Source: Bacillus kwashiorkori (GTDB lineage Bacteria; Bacillota; Bacilli; Bacillales; Caldibacillaceae). From it: DNA of 64,000 nt. Made by a program: the position numbers and the translations under genes. Below, piece after piece: positions 26,493-38,668 of this stretch. The notes below the pieces were generated by a model. The model ran no database searches and had not been told where the DNA came from. It was given only the letters and a program-made list of their open reading frames with translations. Position 1 is the first letter of the stretch, and each line of letters begins with the position of its first letter. The DNA lies in contig NZ_CTDX01000015.1 of the NCBI RefSeq assembly GCF_001375515.1, positions 453,566 through 517,565 on the forward strand, read 5' to 3'.

Positions 26493-27518
26493 ATGATTAC
26501 AATTAATAATGTAAAAAAGTACTTCGAAACAAAGGCCGGTAAAATTACAGCGGTAGACGAAGTTAATTTGCAAATTAAAGAAGGGGAAATATTTGGCGTA
26601 ATCGGCTATAGTGGAGCCGGTAAAAGTACGTTAATCCGATTATTAAATGGCCTAGAAGTACCATCGGAAGGATCTGTTATTGTCGCTGGGAAAGAAATAT
26701 CTAAAATTCAAGGCGAGAAGTTACGACGTGCCCGCCAAGAAATTGGGATGATCTTTCAACATTTTAATTTGCTTTGGTCAAGAACCGTTCGGCAAAACAT
26801 TGCTTTTCCACTAGAGGTTGCCGGAGTTCCAAAAGCGAAAAGAGAACAACGGGTGAATGAACTAATTAAACTTGTTGGCTTAGAAGGTCGGGAACATGCT
26901 TATCCTTCCCAATTAAGTGGGGGACAAAAGCAAAGGGTTGGCATAGCACGGGCACTTGCTAATAATCCAAAAGTTTTACTTTGCGATGAAGCAACATCCG
27001 CCCTTGATCCGCAAACTACAGACCAAATATTAGAGTTATTAGTAAATATTAATAAGAAATTCGGGTTAACCATTGTATTAATCACCCACGAAATGCATGT
27101 CATAAAAAAAATCTGTCACCGTGTTGCAGTGATGGAAACAGGGAAAGTTGTAGAGATGGGTCCTGTGTTAGACGTATTTAAAAACCCACGAGCACAAATA
27201 ACGAAACGTTTCGTACAAAAAATTACGGAACAAGAAGATACGACAGATGTTATCCAACATTTATTAGAAAAATATAAAACAGGCAAGATTGTTAAATTAT
27301 CTTTCATAAATGAAACGGCAGAACAGCCAATTGTGTCCAGGTTAATGAAGGAACATCCGGTTACAGTAAATATTTTACAAGGAAATATTTCGCAAACACA
27401 AAATGGGACTTATGGCTCGTTATACATTCATTTAGATGGGGATGAAGTCAGTATTACAAAAGTATTAAATGTTTTAAAACAGGAGCAAGTAGGAGTGGAG
27501 GTTATCAATCATGATTGA
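26493..27518 (+). CDS. metN: Methionine ABC transporter ATP-binding protein
   Basis: 341-residue ATPase of the D/L-methionine importer. Walker A is GYSGAGKST, the signature LSGGQKQRVGIARAL, Walker B VLLCDEATSALDPQ, and the H-loop histidine is in LITHEMHV. The C-terminal 90 residues form the NIL ligand-sensing domain that allows feedback inhibition by methionine. The gene overlaps metI by eight bases. It is controlled by the SAM riboswitch upstream, in the order N-I-Q as in the B. subtilis metNPQ operon. Confidence 0.95.
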   Translation: MITINNVKKYFETKAGKITAVDEVNLQIKEGEIFGVIGYSGAGKSTLIRLLNGLEVPSEGSVIVAGKEISKIQGEKLRRARQEIGMIFQHFNLLWSRTVRQNIAFPLEVAGVPKAKREQRVNELIKLVGLEGREHAYPSQLSGGQKQRVGIARALANNPKVLLCDEATSALDPQTTDQILELLVNINKKFGLTIVLITHEMHVIKKICHRVAVMETGKVVEMGPVLDVFKNPRAQITKRFVQKITEQEDTTDVIQHLLEKYKTGKIVKLSFINETAEQPIVSRLMKEHPVTVNILQGNISQTQNGTYGSLYIHLDGDEVSITKVLNVLKQEQVGVEVINHD

Positions 27519-28179
27519 TGCAATTTTTCCGAATGTTGACTGGGAAAAGGCTTTGGAAAAAACCGGAGAAACTCTATACATGACTGGTATGTCAATTATT
27601 GCCATCTTTTTCCTCGGAATTTTGCTCGGTTTAATTTTATTTTTAACATCGAAGGACAATATATGGGAAAATAAACCGGTTAATTTTCTCGTTTCATCCA
27701 TTGTCAATATATTCCGGTCCATTCCATTTGTTTTGCTTATTGTTCTACTTATTCCATTTACGAGTTTTCTCATCGGCTCTATGATTGGAAAAGAAGCAGC
27801 TATACCGGCACTGATTATTGGTTCTGCACCATTTTATGCGAGGATGGTAGAAATTGGTTTGCGTGAAATCGATAAAGGTGTTATTGAAGCAGCAAAAGCA
27901 ATGGGAGCAAAGACTTCAACGATTATTTTCAAAGTCCTTATACGAGAATCAATGCCAGCGCTCGTTTCTGGTATAACAGTAACAGCTATTGCTTTAGTTG
28001 GTTATACGGCAATTGCCGGTGTTATCGGTGCAGGTGGTTTAGGAGACTATGCTTATTTAGATGGTTTTGCTCAAGGGAAAAATGACGTAACTTTTTTTGC
28101 TACGTTATTAATATTATCCATTGTTTTTATCATTCAGTTTACTGGTGATTTTATAACGAAAAAAATAGACAAAAGATAA
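27511..28179 (+). CDS. metI: Methionine ABC transporter permease
   Basis: 222-residue permease (called MetP in B. subtilis). About five membrane helices, with the ABC-coupling EAA loop visible as EAAKAMGAKTSTIIFKVLI and the family ending GVIGAGGLGDYAYLDGF. It starts inside the last codons of metN, which indicates translational coupling. It forms the channel with MetN and receives substrate from MetQ. Confidence 0.95.
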   Translation: MIDAIFPNVDWEKALEKTGETLYMTGMSIIAIFFLGILLGLILFLTSKDNIWENKPVNFLVSSIVNIFRSIPFVLLIVLLIPFTSFLIGSMIGKEAAIPALIIGSAPFYARMVEIGLREIDKGVIEAAKAMGAKTSTIIFKVLIRESMPALVSGITVTAIALVGYTAIAGVIGAGGLGDYAYLDGFAQGKNDVTFFATLLILSIVFIIQFTGDFITKKIDKR

Positions 28180-28194
28180 GGGGAGAATATTAAG

Positions 28195-29004
28195 ATGAAA
28201 AAACTTTTAACATTTGCATTAATTTTATTTTCAGTAATTGCTTTAGCAGCGTGTGGGAACGACAAGGAAGGCAAATTAGTAATTGGAGCAACGAACAAGC
28301 CTCATGCCATGATCTTGGAAAAAGCAAAACCATTGTTAAAGGAACAAGGGATTGAGTTAGAAGTAAAAACATTTGCCAAGTATGAATTGATTAATCCTGC
28401 ACTTAATAAAGGAGATTTAGACGGAAACTTTTTCCAACACATTCCATATTTAGAAGCACAAAATAAACAGTTTAACTATGATTTTGTAAATGCCGGTGGA
28501 ATTCATATTGAGCCGATGGGGATTTACTCACAAAAATATCAAACATTAGCAGATTTACCTGATGGAGCAGTGATTATAATGAGTAGCTCTGTACCTGATC
28601 ACGGAAGAATTTTAACTCTATTTGAGGCAAACGGTCTAATTAAATTAAATGAAGGCATTGATAAAACAACTGCAACTATTGATGATATCGCGGAAAATCC
28701 AAAGAATCTTCAATTTAAATATGATTATGCACCAGAGTTGTTACCACAAATATATAAAAACAACGAAGGAGATGCGGTCGTAATTAATTCCAACTATGCC
28801 CTTGATGCTGGTTTAAATCCGCTAGAAGATAGTATTGTAATTGAAGACTCACAATCTCCATATGTGAACGTTATTGCTGTTAAGAAAGGGAATGAAAATA
28901 AAAAAGAAATAAAATCTTTAATTGATGTCCTTCACTCTAAAGAAATACAAGATTATATTTTAGAGGAATGGGACGGTGCTGTTGTACCAGTTACTGTAAA
29001 ATAG
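28195..29004 (+). CDS. metQ: Methionine-binding lipoprotein
   Basis: 269-residue substrate-binding lipoprotein of the MetQ/NlpA family. The signal peptide ends in the lipobox ALAA-C at about residues 16-20. Typical family blocks are present: LVIGATNKPHAMILE, NPALNKGDLDGNFFQHIPYLE and the VNVIAVKKGNE segment. GGGGAGAAT precedes the ATG. It is the last gene of the SAM-riboswitch operon and is closed by a terminator. Confidence 0.94.
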   Translation: MKKLLTFALILFSVIALAACGNDKEGKLVIGATNKPHAMILEKAKPLLKEQGIELEVKTFAKYELINPALNKGDLDGNFFQHIPYLEAQNKQFNYDFVNAGGIHIEPMGIYSQKYQTLADLPDGAVIIMSSSVPDHGRILTLFEANGLIKLNEGIDKTTATIDDIAENPKNLQFKYDYAPELLPQIYKNNEGDAVVINSNYALDAGLNPLEDSIVIEDSQSPYVNVIAVKKGNENKKEIKSLIDVLHSKEIQDYILEEWDGAVVPVTVK

Positions 29005-29085
29005 TAGCAAAATAAGCTGTTTATCCTCATTTTAAGCATGAGAGTTACGGCATTGGCTGTACAATTGAGAAAATATTATGTTGAA

Positions 29086-29133
29086 AAGACTCTACTTTTA
29101 CTTCGTCTTCAGAAGTAAAGATGGAGTTTTTTT
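29086..29133 (+). terminator. Terminator of the metNIQ operon
   Basis: Long stem between ACTCTACTTTTACTTC and GAAGTAAAGATGGAGT, with GT wobbles, followed by seven T residues. Confidence 0.8.
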
Positions 29134-29278
29134 AGTTTGAGATTGTAATCATACATCTCGATGATTACTGCTGGGGAAGGAGAATGGAAACGAATATAGA
29201 AAACAATTTTTTTGCTGGAATAATTCTATATGGAATTTACATACTATCTTTGAATATAAACAAGGATGGTGATATGAA

Positions 29279-29647
29279 ATGGATGTTATGGAACCAAAAA
29301 ACACAACGGAGGCCATTTTGCTAGATTACAAAAAAGGAATAGGAACCTTTACGCAAAAAATGCCTGAAATTGCTAGCTACTACAATGCTTTTACGGAAAG
29401 TTGTTTTAAAGCAGGAGTTTTGAGCGAGAGAGAAAAACAGTTAATTGCTCTCGGTATAAGCATTTATAACCAAGATGAATATTGTATGATTTATCATACG
29501 AAAGGTTGTATTGACCAAGGTTGTAGTGAACAAGAAATTTTTGAAGTAGCAGGTGTTGCAGCTGCATTTGGTGGCGGGGCTGCAATGAGTCAAGCTGTCA
29601 CTAGAATTCAAGAGGCATTAGAGGATTTTAATCAAACGAAGCACTAA
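29279..29647 (+). CDS. yurZ: Carboxymuconolactone decarboxylase/AhpD-fold protein YurZ
   Basis: 122-residue AhpD-like all-helical protein. The family core is visible in LSEREKQLIALGISIYN, followed by a cysteine in EYCMIYH and the histidine in YHTKGCIDQGC, and then the glycine-rich AGVAAAFGGGAAMS. The usual C-x-x-C of AhpD is not present; one cysteine precedes and one follows the histidine. In B. subtilis yurZ lies between the suf operon and metQ, exactly as here. The function is not established. Confidence 0.8.
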   Translation: MDVMEPKNTTEAILLDYKKGIGTFTQKMPEIASYYNAFTESCFKAGVLSEREKQLIALGISIYNQDEYCMIYHTKGCIDQGCSEQEIFEVAGVAAAFGGGAAMSQAVTRIQEALEDFNQTKH

Positions 29648-29714
29648 TGATTATTTCATTCTCAATTACTGACTGTTATTGATAGGAAAAAATTTAAAAA
29701 AGTGAAAAAACGCT

Positions 29715-29757
29715 TTTACATATAGTTCGAAATGAACTATAATTAAATTATCGAACT
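29715..29757 (+). promoter_or_regulatory. Promoter with overlapping inverted repeat upstream of suf
   Basis: TTTACA (29715-29720), 17 bases, TATAAT (29738-29743). The spacer holds AGTTC-gaaat-GAACT. In addition, AGTTCGA (29724-29730) and TCGAACT (29751-29757) form a 7-base inverted repeat spanning the -10 box. This looks like a repressor site, but I cannot assign the regulator. Confidence 0.6.
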
Positions 29758-29769
29758 TATGAAAATCTG

Positions 29770-29802
29770 AAACCAGTGTTAAAAGAGAAACACTGGTTTT
29801 TT
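29770..29802 (+). terminator. Terminator or attenuator about 20 bases downstream of the suf-proximal promoter
   Basis: Perfect 11-base arms AAACCAGTGTT and AACACTGGTTT followed by a T run. A transcript from the promoter at 29715-29743 would be only about 50 bases long. The remaining 200 bases before sufC show no gene. Confidence 0.75.
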
Positions 29803-30010
29803 CCTTTATAAACTATTACTTAATGATTTTAATAAAAAAAACTACTCCAGCATAGGAATATAAAACCTCTCTGTATATAAGATTCACTCCTTTTCATAAT
29901 GATTTCAAAAAGTTGCTTATAAATTTCATTTGTTATAAGATTGTAATGAGAATAAATTGAGAATGAAATTATGAAAACTATATAATAAGTTATAAATGGA
30001 GGTAAGCAAA

Positions 30011-30802
30011 ATGGCAGGATCAACTTTAGTAATTAAAGATCTTCATGTGGAAATTGATGGGAAGGAAATTTTAAAAGGAGTAAACCTTGAAATAAAAGGT
30101 GGCGAATTTCATGCGATTATGGGCCCAAATGGTACAGGTAAGTCAACACTTTCCGCAGCAATTATGGGTCATCCAAAGTATGAAGTAACAAAAGGGAGTA
30201 TTACATTAGATGGGCAAGATGTCCTTGAAATGGAAGTGGATGAACGCGCAAGAGCGGGGCTATTTTTAGCGATGCAATATCCAAGTGAAATTAGTGGCGT
30301 AACTAACTCAGATTTTTTACGTTCTTCCATTAATGCTCATCGCGGTGAGGGAAATGAAATCCCATTAATGAAATTTATCCGTACAATGGATGAAAAAATG
30401 GAACTTTTAGAAATGGATTTAGATATGGCACAACGCTATTTAAACGAAGGTTTCTCTGGTGGAGAAAAGAAACGGAACGAAATTCTTCAATTATTAATGA
30501 TAGAACCAAAAATTGCAATTCTTGATGAAATTGACTCAGGACTTGATATTGATGCATTAAAAATCGTAGCGAATGGAATTAACTCCATGCGCAACAGTGA
30601 GTTTGGATGCATGATAATTACTCACTATCAACGCTTACTAAATTACATTACTCCTGATTTCGTTCATGTAATGATGCAAGGACGTGTTGTGAAATCTGGT
30701 GGTCCTGAACTTGCTAAACGTTTAGAAGCTGAAGGTTATGAATGGATTAAGCAAGAATTAGGAATTGAGGACGAAACAGTTGGTGTAGAACAAAAAGCAT
30801 AA
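30011..30802 (+). CDS. sufC: SUF Fe-S cluster assembly ATPase SufC
   Basis: 263-residue ABC-type ATPase of the SufBCD scaffold that builds Fe-S clusters. Walker A is GPNGTGKSTL, the signature is FSGGEKKRNEI (the SufC form), Walker B is KIAILDEIDSGLD. GGAGGT precedes ATG 30011; an earlier in-frame ATG at 29996 overlaps that site. It is first in the sufCDSUB operon, the standard Bacillus order. A promoter and a short-range terminator lie upstream. Confidence 0.96.
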   Translation: MAGSTLVIKDLHVEIDGKEILKGVNLEIKGGEFHAIMGPNGTGKSTLSAAIMGHPKYEVTKGSITLDGQDVLEMEVDERARAGLFLAMQYPSEISGVTNSDFLRSSINAHRGEGNEIPLMKFIRTMDEKMELLEMDLDMAQRYLNEGFSGGEKKRNEILQLLMIEPKIAILDEIDSGLDIDALKIVANGINSMRNSEFGCMIITHYQRLLNYITPDFVHVMMQGRVVKSGGPELAKRLEAEGYEWIKQELGIEDETVGVEQKA

Positions 30803-30845
30803 ACAGAACGGAACAATCGTCTTGCATGATAGAAGGAGGATTAAA

Positions 30846-33812
<2,967 letters not shown>

Positions 33813-33851
33813 TCATCTGTTTTAAAATGTATAGAAGTGGAGGAATGAATG

Positions 33852-35249
33852 ATGGCGAAAAAAATGCCTGATATTGGCGATTATAAATATGGTTTTCGCG
33901 ATAAGGACGTTTCTGTTTTCCGTTCTGAACGTGGCTTAACGAAAGAAATCGTTGAGGAAATCTCAAAAATGAAAAATGAGCCACAATGGATGCTTGACTT
34001 TCGTTTGAAATCTCTTGATATTTTCTATAGTAAACCAATGCCGCAGTGGGGTGGCGATCTTGCCGGACTAAACTTCGATGAAATTACTTACTATGTAAAA
34101 CCTTCCGAAAGAACGGGTCGTACTTGGGATGAAGTACCGGAAGAAATCAAGCGTACGTTTGATAAACTAGGGATTCCAGAGGCGGAACAAAAATATTTAG
34201 CAGGGGTATCTGCGCAATATGAATCGGAAGTAGTTTATCATAATATGAAAGAAGATCTTGAGAAACAAGGAATTGTTTTTAAAGATACGGATTCAGCGCT
34301 ACAAGAAAATGAAGATATATTTAAAAAATATTGGGCTACAGTTGTGCCACCAACCGATAATAAATTTGCTGCTTTAAACTCTGCTGTTTGGTCTGGAGGT
34401 TCCTTTATTTATGTGCCACCTGGTGTAAAAGTGGAAACACCTCTCCAAGCATATTTCCGGATTAACTCTGAAAATATGGGTCAATTTGAACGGACATTAA
34501 TTATTGTTGATGAAGGTGCTCATGTGCATTATGTGGAAGGATGTACGGCACCTGTATATACAACTAATTCCCTTCATAGTGCCGTAGTGGAAATTATCAT
34601 TAAAAAAGACGCATACTGCCGTTATACGACTATTCAAAACTGGGCTAATAACGTTTATAACCTCGTAACAAAACGCGCAGTTTGTGAAGAAAATGCGACA
34701 ATGGAGTGGATTGACGGGAATATCGGTTCAAAGCTAACAATGAAATATCCAGCTGTCATTCTTAAAGGTGAAGGTGCTCGAGGAATGACCCTATCTATTG
34801 CCTTTGCGGGCAAAGGACAGCATCAAGATGCAGGAGCGAAAATGTATCATTTAGCACCAAATACTTCTTCAACAATCGTGTCGAAATCGATGTCGAGACA
34901 TGGTGGAAAGGTAACCTACCGTGGAATCGTTCATTTCGGTCGTAAAGCGGATGGTGCAAGAGCAAATATCGAATGTGATACTTTAATTTTGGATAATAAA
35001 TCAACTTCAGATACCATTCCTTATAATGAAATATTTAATGATAATATTTCGCTTGAACATGAAGCAAAAGTATCAAAAGTTTCTGAAGAACAATTATTCT
35101 ACTTGATGAGCAGAGGAATCTCTGAAGAAGAGGCTACAGAGATGATTGTAATGGGCTTTATCGAGCCATTTACAAAAGAACTACCAATGGAATATGCTGT
35201 TGAGATGAATAGGTTGATTAAGTTCGAAATGGAAGGCAGTATTGGTTAA
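33852..35249 (+). CDS. sufB: SUF scaffold protein SufB
   Basis: 465-residue main scaffold on which the Fe-S cluster forms. Typical SufB start [15 protein letters not shown], the [18 protein letters not shown] block, and [18 protein letters not shown]. The conserved cysteine is in [12 protein letters not shown], and the conserved glutamate region lies in [20 protein letters not shown] precedes ATG 33852; a tandem ATG at 33849 is possible. It is the last gene of the operon and is followed by a terminator. Confidence 0.96.
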   Translation: MAKKMPDIGDYKYGFRDKDVSVFRSERGLTKEIVEEISKMKNEPQWMLDFRLKSLDIFYSKPMPQWGGDLAGLNFDEITYYVKPSERTGRTWDEVPEEIKRTFDKLGIPEAEQKYLAGVSAQYESEVVYHNMKEDLEKQGIVFKDTDSALQENEDIFKKYWATVVPPTDNKFAALNSAVWSGGSFIYVPPGVKVETPLQAYFRINSENMGQFERTLIIVDEGAHVHYVEGCTAPVYTTNSLHSAVVEIIIKKDAYCRYTTIQNWANNVYNLVTKRAVCEENATMEWIDGNIGSKLTMKYPAVILKGEGARGMTLSIAFAGKGQHQDAGAKMYHLAPNTSSTIVSKSMSRHGGKVTYRGIVHFGRKADGARANIECDTLILDNKSTSDTIPYNEIFNDNISLEHEAKVSKVSEEQLFYLMSRGISEEEATEMIVMGFIEPFTKELPMEYAVEMNRLIKFEMEGSIG

Positions 35250-35300
35250 TTTCCAATATATATCTTTCAGTTAAAAATTCCATCATAACATATCCGTATG

Positions 35301-35331
35301 AAACACTCGCCTAATATAGGTGGGTGTTTTA
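35301..35331 (+). terminator. Terminator of the suf operon
   Basis: Arms AAACACTCGCCT and AGGTGGGTGTTT pair with two GT wobbles, followed by TTTATT. Confidence 0.7.
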
Positions 35332-35487
35332 TTATATATATAAGGTGTATTGAAGTACGATGTTGGTTTTTGAAAAGTAACGAAGGTTTTTAGTTTGTAT
35401 TTGTCACAATCATGGATAGTTTGATTTGTCTATCATGAATATAATGATTTATAAAAAATATCTCTAGTTGTAAAAAGAGGGGCTTAC

Positions 35488-36882
35488 ATGTTTGAAAAAA
35501 TTGTAATTTATCATACGAATGATTTGCATAGCCATTTTAAATATTGGCCAAGAATCGAGCAATCATTGATACGGGAAAGAAATGAAATAGAAAATGAAGG
35601 GAGATCGATGTTTTTATTTGATATAGGTGATCATGTTGATCGGTTTCATCCGTTCACCGAGGCAACATTAGGTCAAGGGAATATTCAACTAATGAATAAG
35701 AGCGGCTATAATGCTGTTACGATTGGAAATAATGAAGGAATTACATTAGCTCACGAACATTTAGATACTTTGTATAAAGAGGCAACTTTTGATTGTGTAT
35801 TATTAAACTTATATAAATTGAATGGTAATCGTCCTAATTGGCTGAAACCGTATCAAGTATTTCAAACGAATTCCGGGGTAAAAGTTGGAGTAACAGGTGT
35901 TACGATCAACTATACAAGTTTTTATGAACCGTTGGATTGGAAAATAACTGATCCTTTTGAAGAGTTGGCAACTTGGCTACCAGTAATTCGTGAGCAAGTC
36001 GATATTTTAATCGTATTATCACATTTAGGTTTAACAGACGATGAACGAATAGCGAATGAATTTCCTTATGTCGATGTCATTTTAGGTGGTCATACACATC
36101 ATCTATTGCCAAACGGAAAAATTGTCAATAATAGTCTGCTTTGCTGTACAGGGAAATTTGGTTTTTATTTAGGCAAAGTAGAACTGCTATTTGATAAAAA
36201 GTCACGAAAACTAACAGAAAAACATGCTTCGTTAATTGATACGAAAGAACTGCCAGAAACAAGTGGCGAGGAACAATATAATAGTGAATTGGAAGAAAGA
36301 GGAAGGAAACTTTTATCTCAGCCAGTTGCTTTTTTACCGAAAAGGTTGGAAACGAATTGGTTTCAAGAAACGGAATTTAATAATTTGCTATGCAGGGCAC
36401 TGACAGAATGGTGTGATGCAGATTGTTCTTTTATTAATGCTGGCATTTTGATTGATGATCTGCAGCAAGGTATAGTGACAGAGTATGATATACACCAAAT
36501 TTGTCCACATCCAATAAATCCTTGTACGATAAAACTGCAAGGCTCTGAATTAAAAGAAGTAATTTTACAGACTTTGGAAGATAAATATACGACACTAGAA
36601 TTAAAAGGGTTCGGTTTTCGGGGTAAAGTGTTTGGAAAAATTATTTATGATAACTTAACGTTTACCGGAGAAGGCGCTGCTATTCAAATTTATATAAAGG
36701 GTGAACCATTAATAATGGATGAATTATATACTGTTGCCACCATTGATATGTTTGCCTTTGCAAAATTTTACCCTTCCCTAATTAGGAAGGAAAAAAATTT
36801 TTTTCTACCAGAGTTTATTCGAGACATATTAAAATGGAAGTTACGGATTGACTACCCATGTCCTAGTTCTCCATACAAGTGA
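35488..36882 (+). CDS. yunD: 5'-nucleotidase-type metallophosphoesterase YunD
   Basis: 464-residue protein of the UshA/5'-nucleotidase family. The metal-binding blocks NDLHSH, DIGDHVDR, GNNEG, LSHLGLTDDE and GGHTHH are all visible in the first 210 residues, followed by the C-terminal nucleotidase domain (NLLCRALTEW; FINAGILIDDL). There is no signal peptide, so unlike UshA it should act in the cytoplasm. AAAGAGGGGC precedes the ATG. It is followed by yunC and yunB in the B. subtilis order (reversed numbering). Confidence 0.88.
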   Translation: MFEKIVIYHTNDLHSHFKYWPRIEQSLIRERNEIENEGRSMFLFDIGDHVDRFHPFTEATLGQGNIQLMNKSGYNAVTIGNNEGITLAHEHLDTLYKEATFDCVLLNLYKLNGNRPNWLKPYQVFQTNSGVKVGVTGVTINYTSFYEPLDWKITDPFEELATWLPVIREQVDILIVLSHLGLTDDERIANEFPYVDVILGGHTHHLLPNGKIVNNSLLCCTGKFGFYLGKVELLFDKKSRKLTEKHASLIDTKELPETSGEEQYNSELEERGRKLLSQPVAFLPKRLETNWFQETEFNNLLCRALTEWCDADCSFINAGILIDDLQQGIVTEYDIHQICPHPINPCTIKLQGSELKEVILQTLEDKYTTLELKGFGFRGKVFGKIIYDNLTFTGEGAAIQIYIKGEPLIMDELYTVATIDMFAFAKFYPSLIRKEKNFFLPEFIRDILKWKLRIDYPCPSSPYK

Positions 36883-36936
36883 TTTTCACCAATTCCCCTT
36901 TTCTACATAAATTATTAACGAAAGGGGCGAAAATAA

Positions 36937-37236
36937 ATGGTTGAAGTCAAGCCTTTAACAATCGAGGGCAAAACATTTATTGCAGTTTCTGTTCAATTAC
37001 CGAAAACTAATTTATTAGCAGTGATGAATGACAATGGGTATATTATGTGTGGGGCATTAGATGTGGCCTTACTTAATGAAAAGCTAGCTAACCGTAAAGT
37101 TATTGCTGGAAGAGCCGTTGGTGTTAGAACCATTGAAGAATTGGTTAATGCACCGTTGGAATCTGTTACGGTTGAAGCTGAAACTCTTGGGATTCATAAA
37201 GGGATGATTGGTAAGGAAGCTCTTTTACTAATGTAA
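36937..37236 (+). CDS. yunC: DUF1805 protein YunC
   Basis: 99-residue protein of the DUF1805 family. The glycine-rich core GYIMCGALDVALLNE and KVIAGRAVGVRTIEEL match YunC. It has no membrane segment or known catalytic motif. GAAAGGGGCG precedes the ATG, 54 bases after yunD. The function is unknown. Confidence 0.85.
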   Translation: MVEVKPLTIEGKTFIAVSVQLPKTNLLAVMNDNGYIMCGALDVALLNEKLANRKVIAGRAVGVRTIEELVNAPLESVTVEAETLGIHKGMIGKEALLLM

Positions 37237-37458
37237 AAATATAATACCCTGCTAACATGCAAAATAGGTATTCATTCTCGGCGCAAAAAATTAGGCAGAG
37301 ACTAACTCGAGAAACTTTGTCAAAATATGAATTGCATCTCTTTGATAATGCGAGTCATATTTTCACTGGTCGATGATATTATTGTTGTTGAATAACAAAA
37401 AAATAAGCTAAAACCTCCGTTGCAAGCATACATATAGCTTGTAAGGGGGGGATTTTTT

Positions 37459-38238
37459 TTGGCAAGATTTCGTAAGAGGAACTTTCGCACTGGGAAGCCT
37501 TTGCCCTTTCGCTACGTTCTATTACTGTCCATTGTATTTTTTATTTTATCTTCCACTATTGGGTTAGCAATCGTTAATATTGCAATTAAGCCACCATTGA
37601 CTGCATATGCAGAATCTCAGTCAGTTAACTTAGCTACTTATGTTATAAATAAAGCAATCGAAGAAGAGGTAGGTAACGGGTTAAGCTTAGACGAGATGAT
37701 CAAAATTATACCTGTAGAAGGAAATACGGTAACAGTTTTCGATACGGATAAAATTCTCCGTGTTTCAAAAGATATTACTAACAATATTTTAAAAAATATT
37801 AATGCTGTTGAAGAAGGTCATGTATATTCCACAACTATAATAACGGATGGAGATATTAATGAAGTTCATGCTAAACATGGGGAGGGAATTCACTTTAAAG
37901 TACCATTCGGTAGAATTACTGATAATGTGCTTCTAGGCAGTCTAGGACCAGATATCCCGGTAAAATTTCATGCAATTGGTGATGTGGAGTATGATATTAA
38001 AACGGTTAGAGAGCATCACGATATAAATAGTACTTGGTATGAAATACGTCTGCATATGAAGGTAGGCATACAAATAGTTGTACCGTTTCTCACTGAACTT
38101 AAAGTAGTGGAGCAAAATATTTTATTAGCAGCAGGAGAAATTAAAGGAAAAGTTCCACAATTTTATAGCAGTAATGGTGGTTTAGCCCCTTCTATTCAAA
38201 TCCAACCAGAAGATGTAGAGGAAAAGGATGGAGGTTAA
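37459..38238 (+). CDS. yunB: Sporulation protein YunB
   Basis: 259-residue membrane-anchored protein. A basic N-terminus (RFRKRNFRTGKPLPFR) precedes one helix (YVLLLSIVFFILSSTIGLAIV); the rest should face outward. In B. subtilis YunB is made in sporulation and is required for spore formation. TTG start after AAGGGGGGGA. A 222-base gap upstream holds no clear promoter that I can name; a mother-cell sigma factor would be expected. Confidence 0.88.
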   Translation: MARFRKRNFRTGKPLPFRYVLLLSIVFFILSSTIGLAIVNIAIKPPLTAYAESQSVNLATYVINKAIEEEVGNGLSLDEMIKIIPVEGNTVTVFDTDKILRVSKDITNNILKNINAVEEGHVYSTTIITDGDINEVHAKHGEGIHFKVPFGRITDNVLLGSLGPDIPVKFHAIGDVEYDIKTVREHHDINSTWYEIRLHMKVGIQIVVPFLTELKVVEQNILLAAGEIKGKVPQFYSSNGGLAPSIQIQPEDVEEKDGG

Positions 38239-38334
38239 GAATGTTTCTTAAAATTAGGCGTTTTTTTTGAAATGGAATGTTGCTATGAGGAGAAAGTTCT
38301 GTTATATTAATAGATAATTAAATATTAATCTCTC

Positions 38335-38545
38335 AACATCATCAATCCGATGGGGTAGAGGCCGCAATATTTATGAGTAGTCTTCGTGAGGATGACAACA
38401 ATGATCGAAGACGAAAGGAAATGTTGCCGAAGTGAATAATAAATTGTCCCATTTATATTCACTGGGGTCGCTTTGAACAAGAGTGACACTGTCATTATGA
38501 GTAATACGTGCAACATCTCATAATGGGGAGCTACAGATCGTGATG
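38335..38545 (+). promoter_or_regulatory. Lysine riboswitch (L-box)
   Basis: The L-box landmarks are in order: GGGGTAGAGGCCGC, the GAAAGGAAATGTTGCCGAAGTG block, CACTGGGGTCGCTTTGAACAA, GTGACACTGTCATTATGAG, and the closing GGGGAGCTAC. A terminator follows, so lysine should switch off the transporter gene downstream. It lies in the 430-base gap between yunB and the NhaC-family gene. Confidence 0.93.
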
Positions 38546-38563
38546 GAGGAAAAATACGTTACC

Positions 38564-38603
38564 AAAGAGTAATGATAGTTTTCTCTATCGTTACTCTTTT
38601 TTT
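38564..38603 (+). terminator. Lysine-riboswitch terminator
   Basis: Arms AAAGAGTAATGATAG and CTATCGTTACTCTTT followed by TTTTTTATTT. It is the expression platform of the L-box. Confidence 0.9.
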
Positions 38604-38668
38604 ATTTCTAGGTAACCATTCTTCGGTCAGTCAGCTTCCCCAGTAAAAAACTGGAGGAGGAAAAAACT

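Noticed and set aside
29704..29720. cre site overlapping the suf-proximal promoter
   Set aside because: AAAAAACGCTTTTA has three mismatches to the CcpA consensus.
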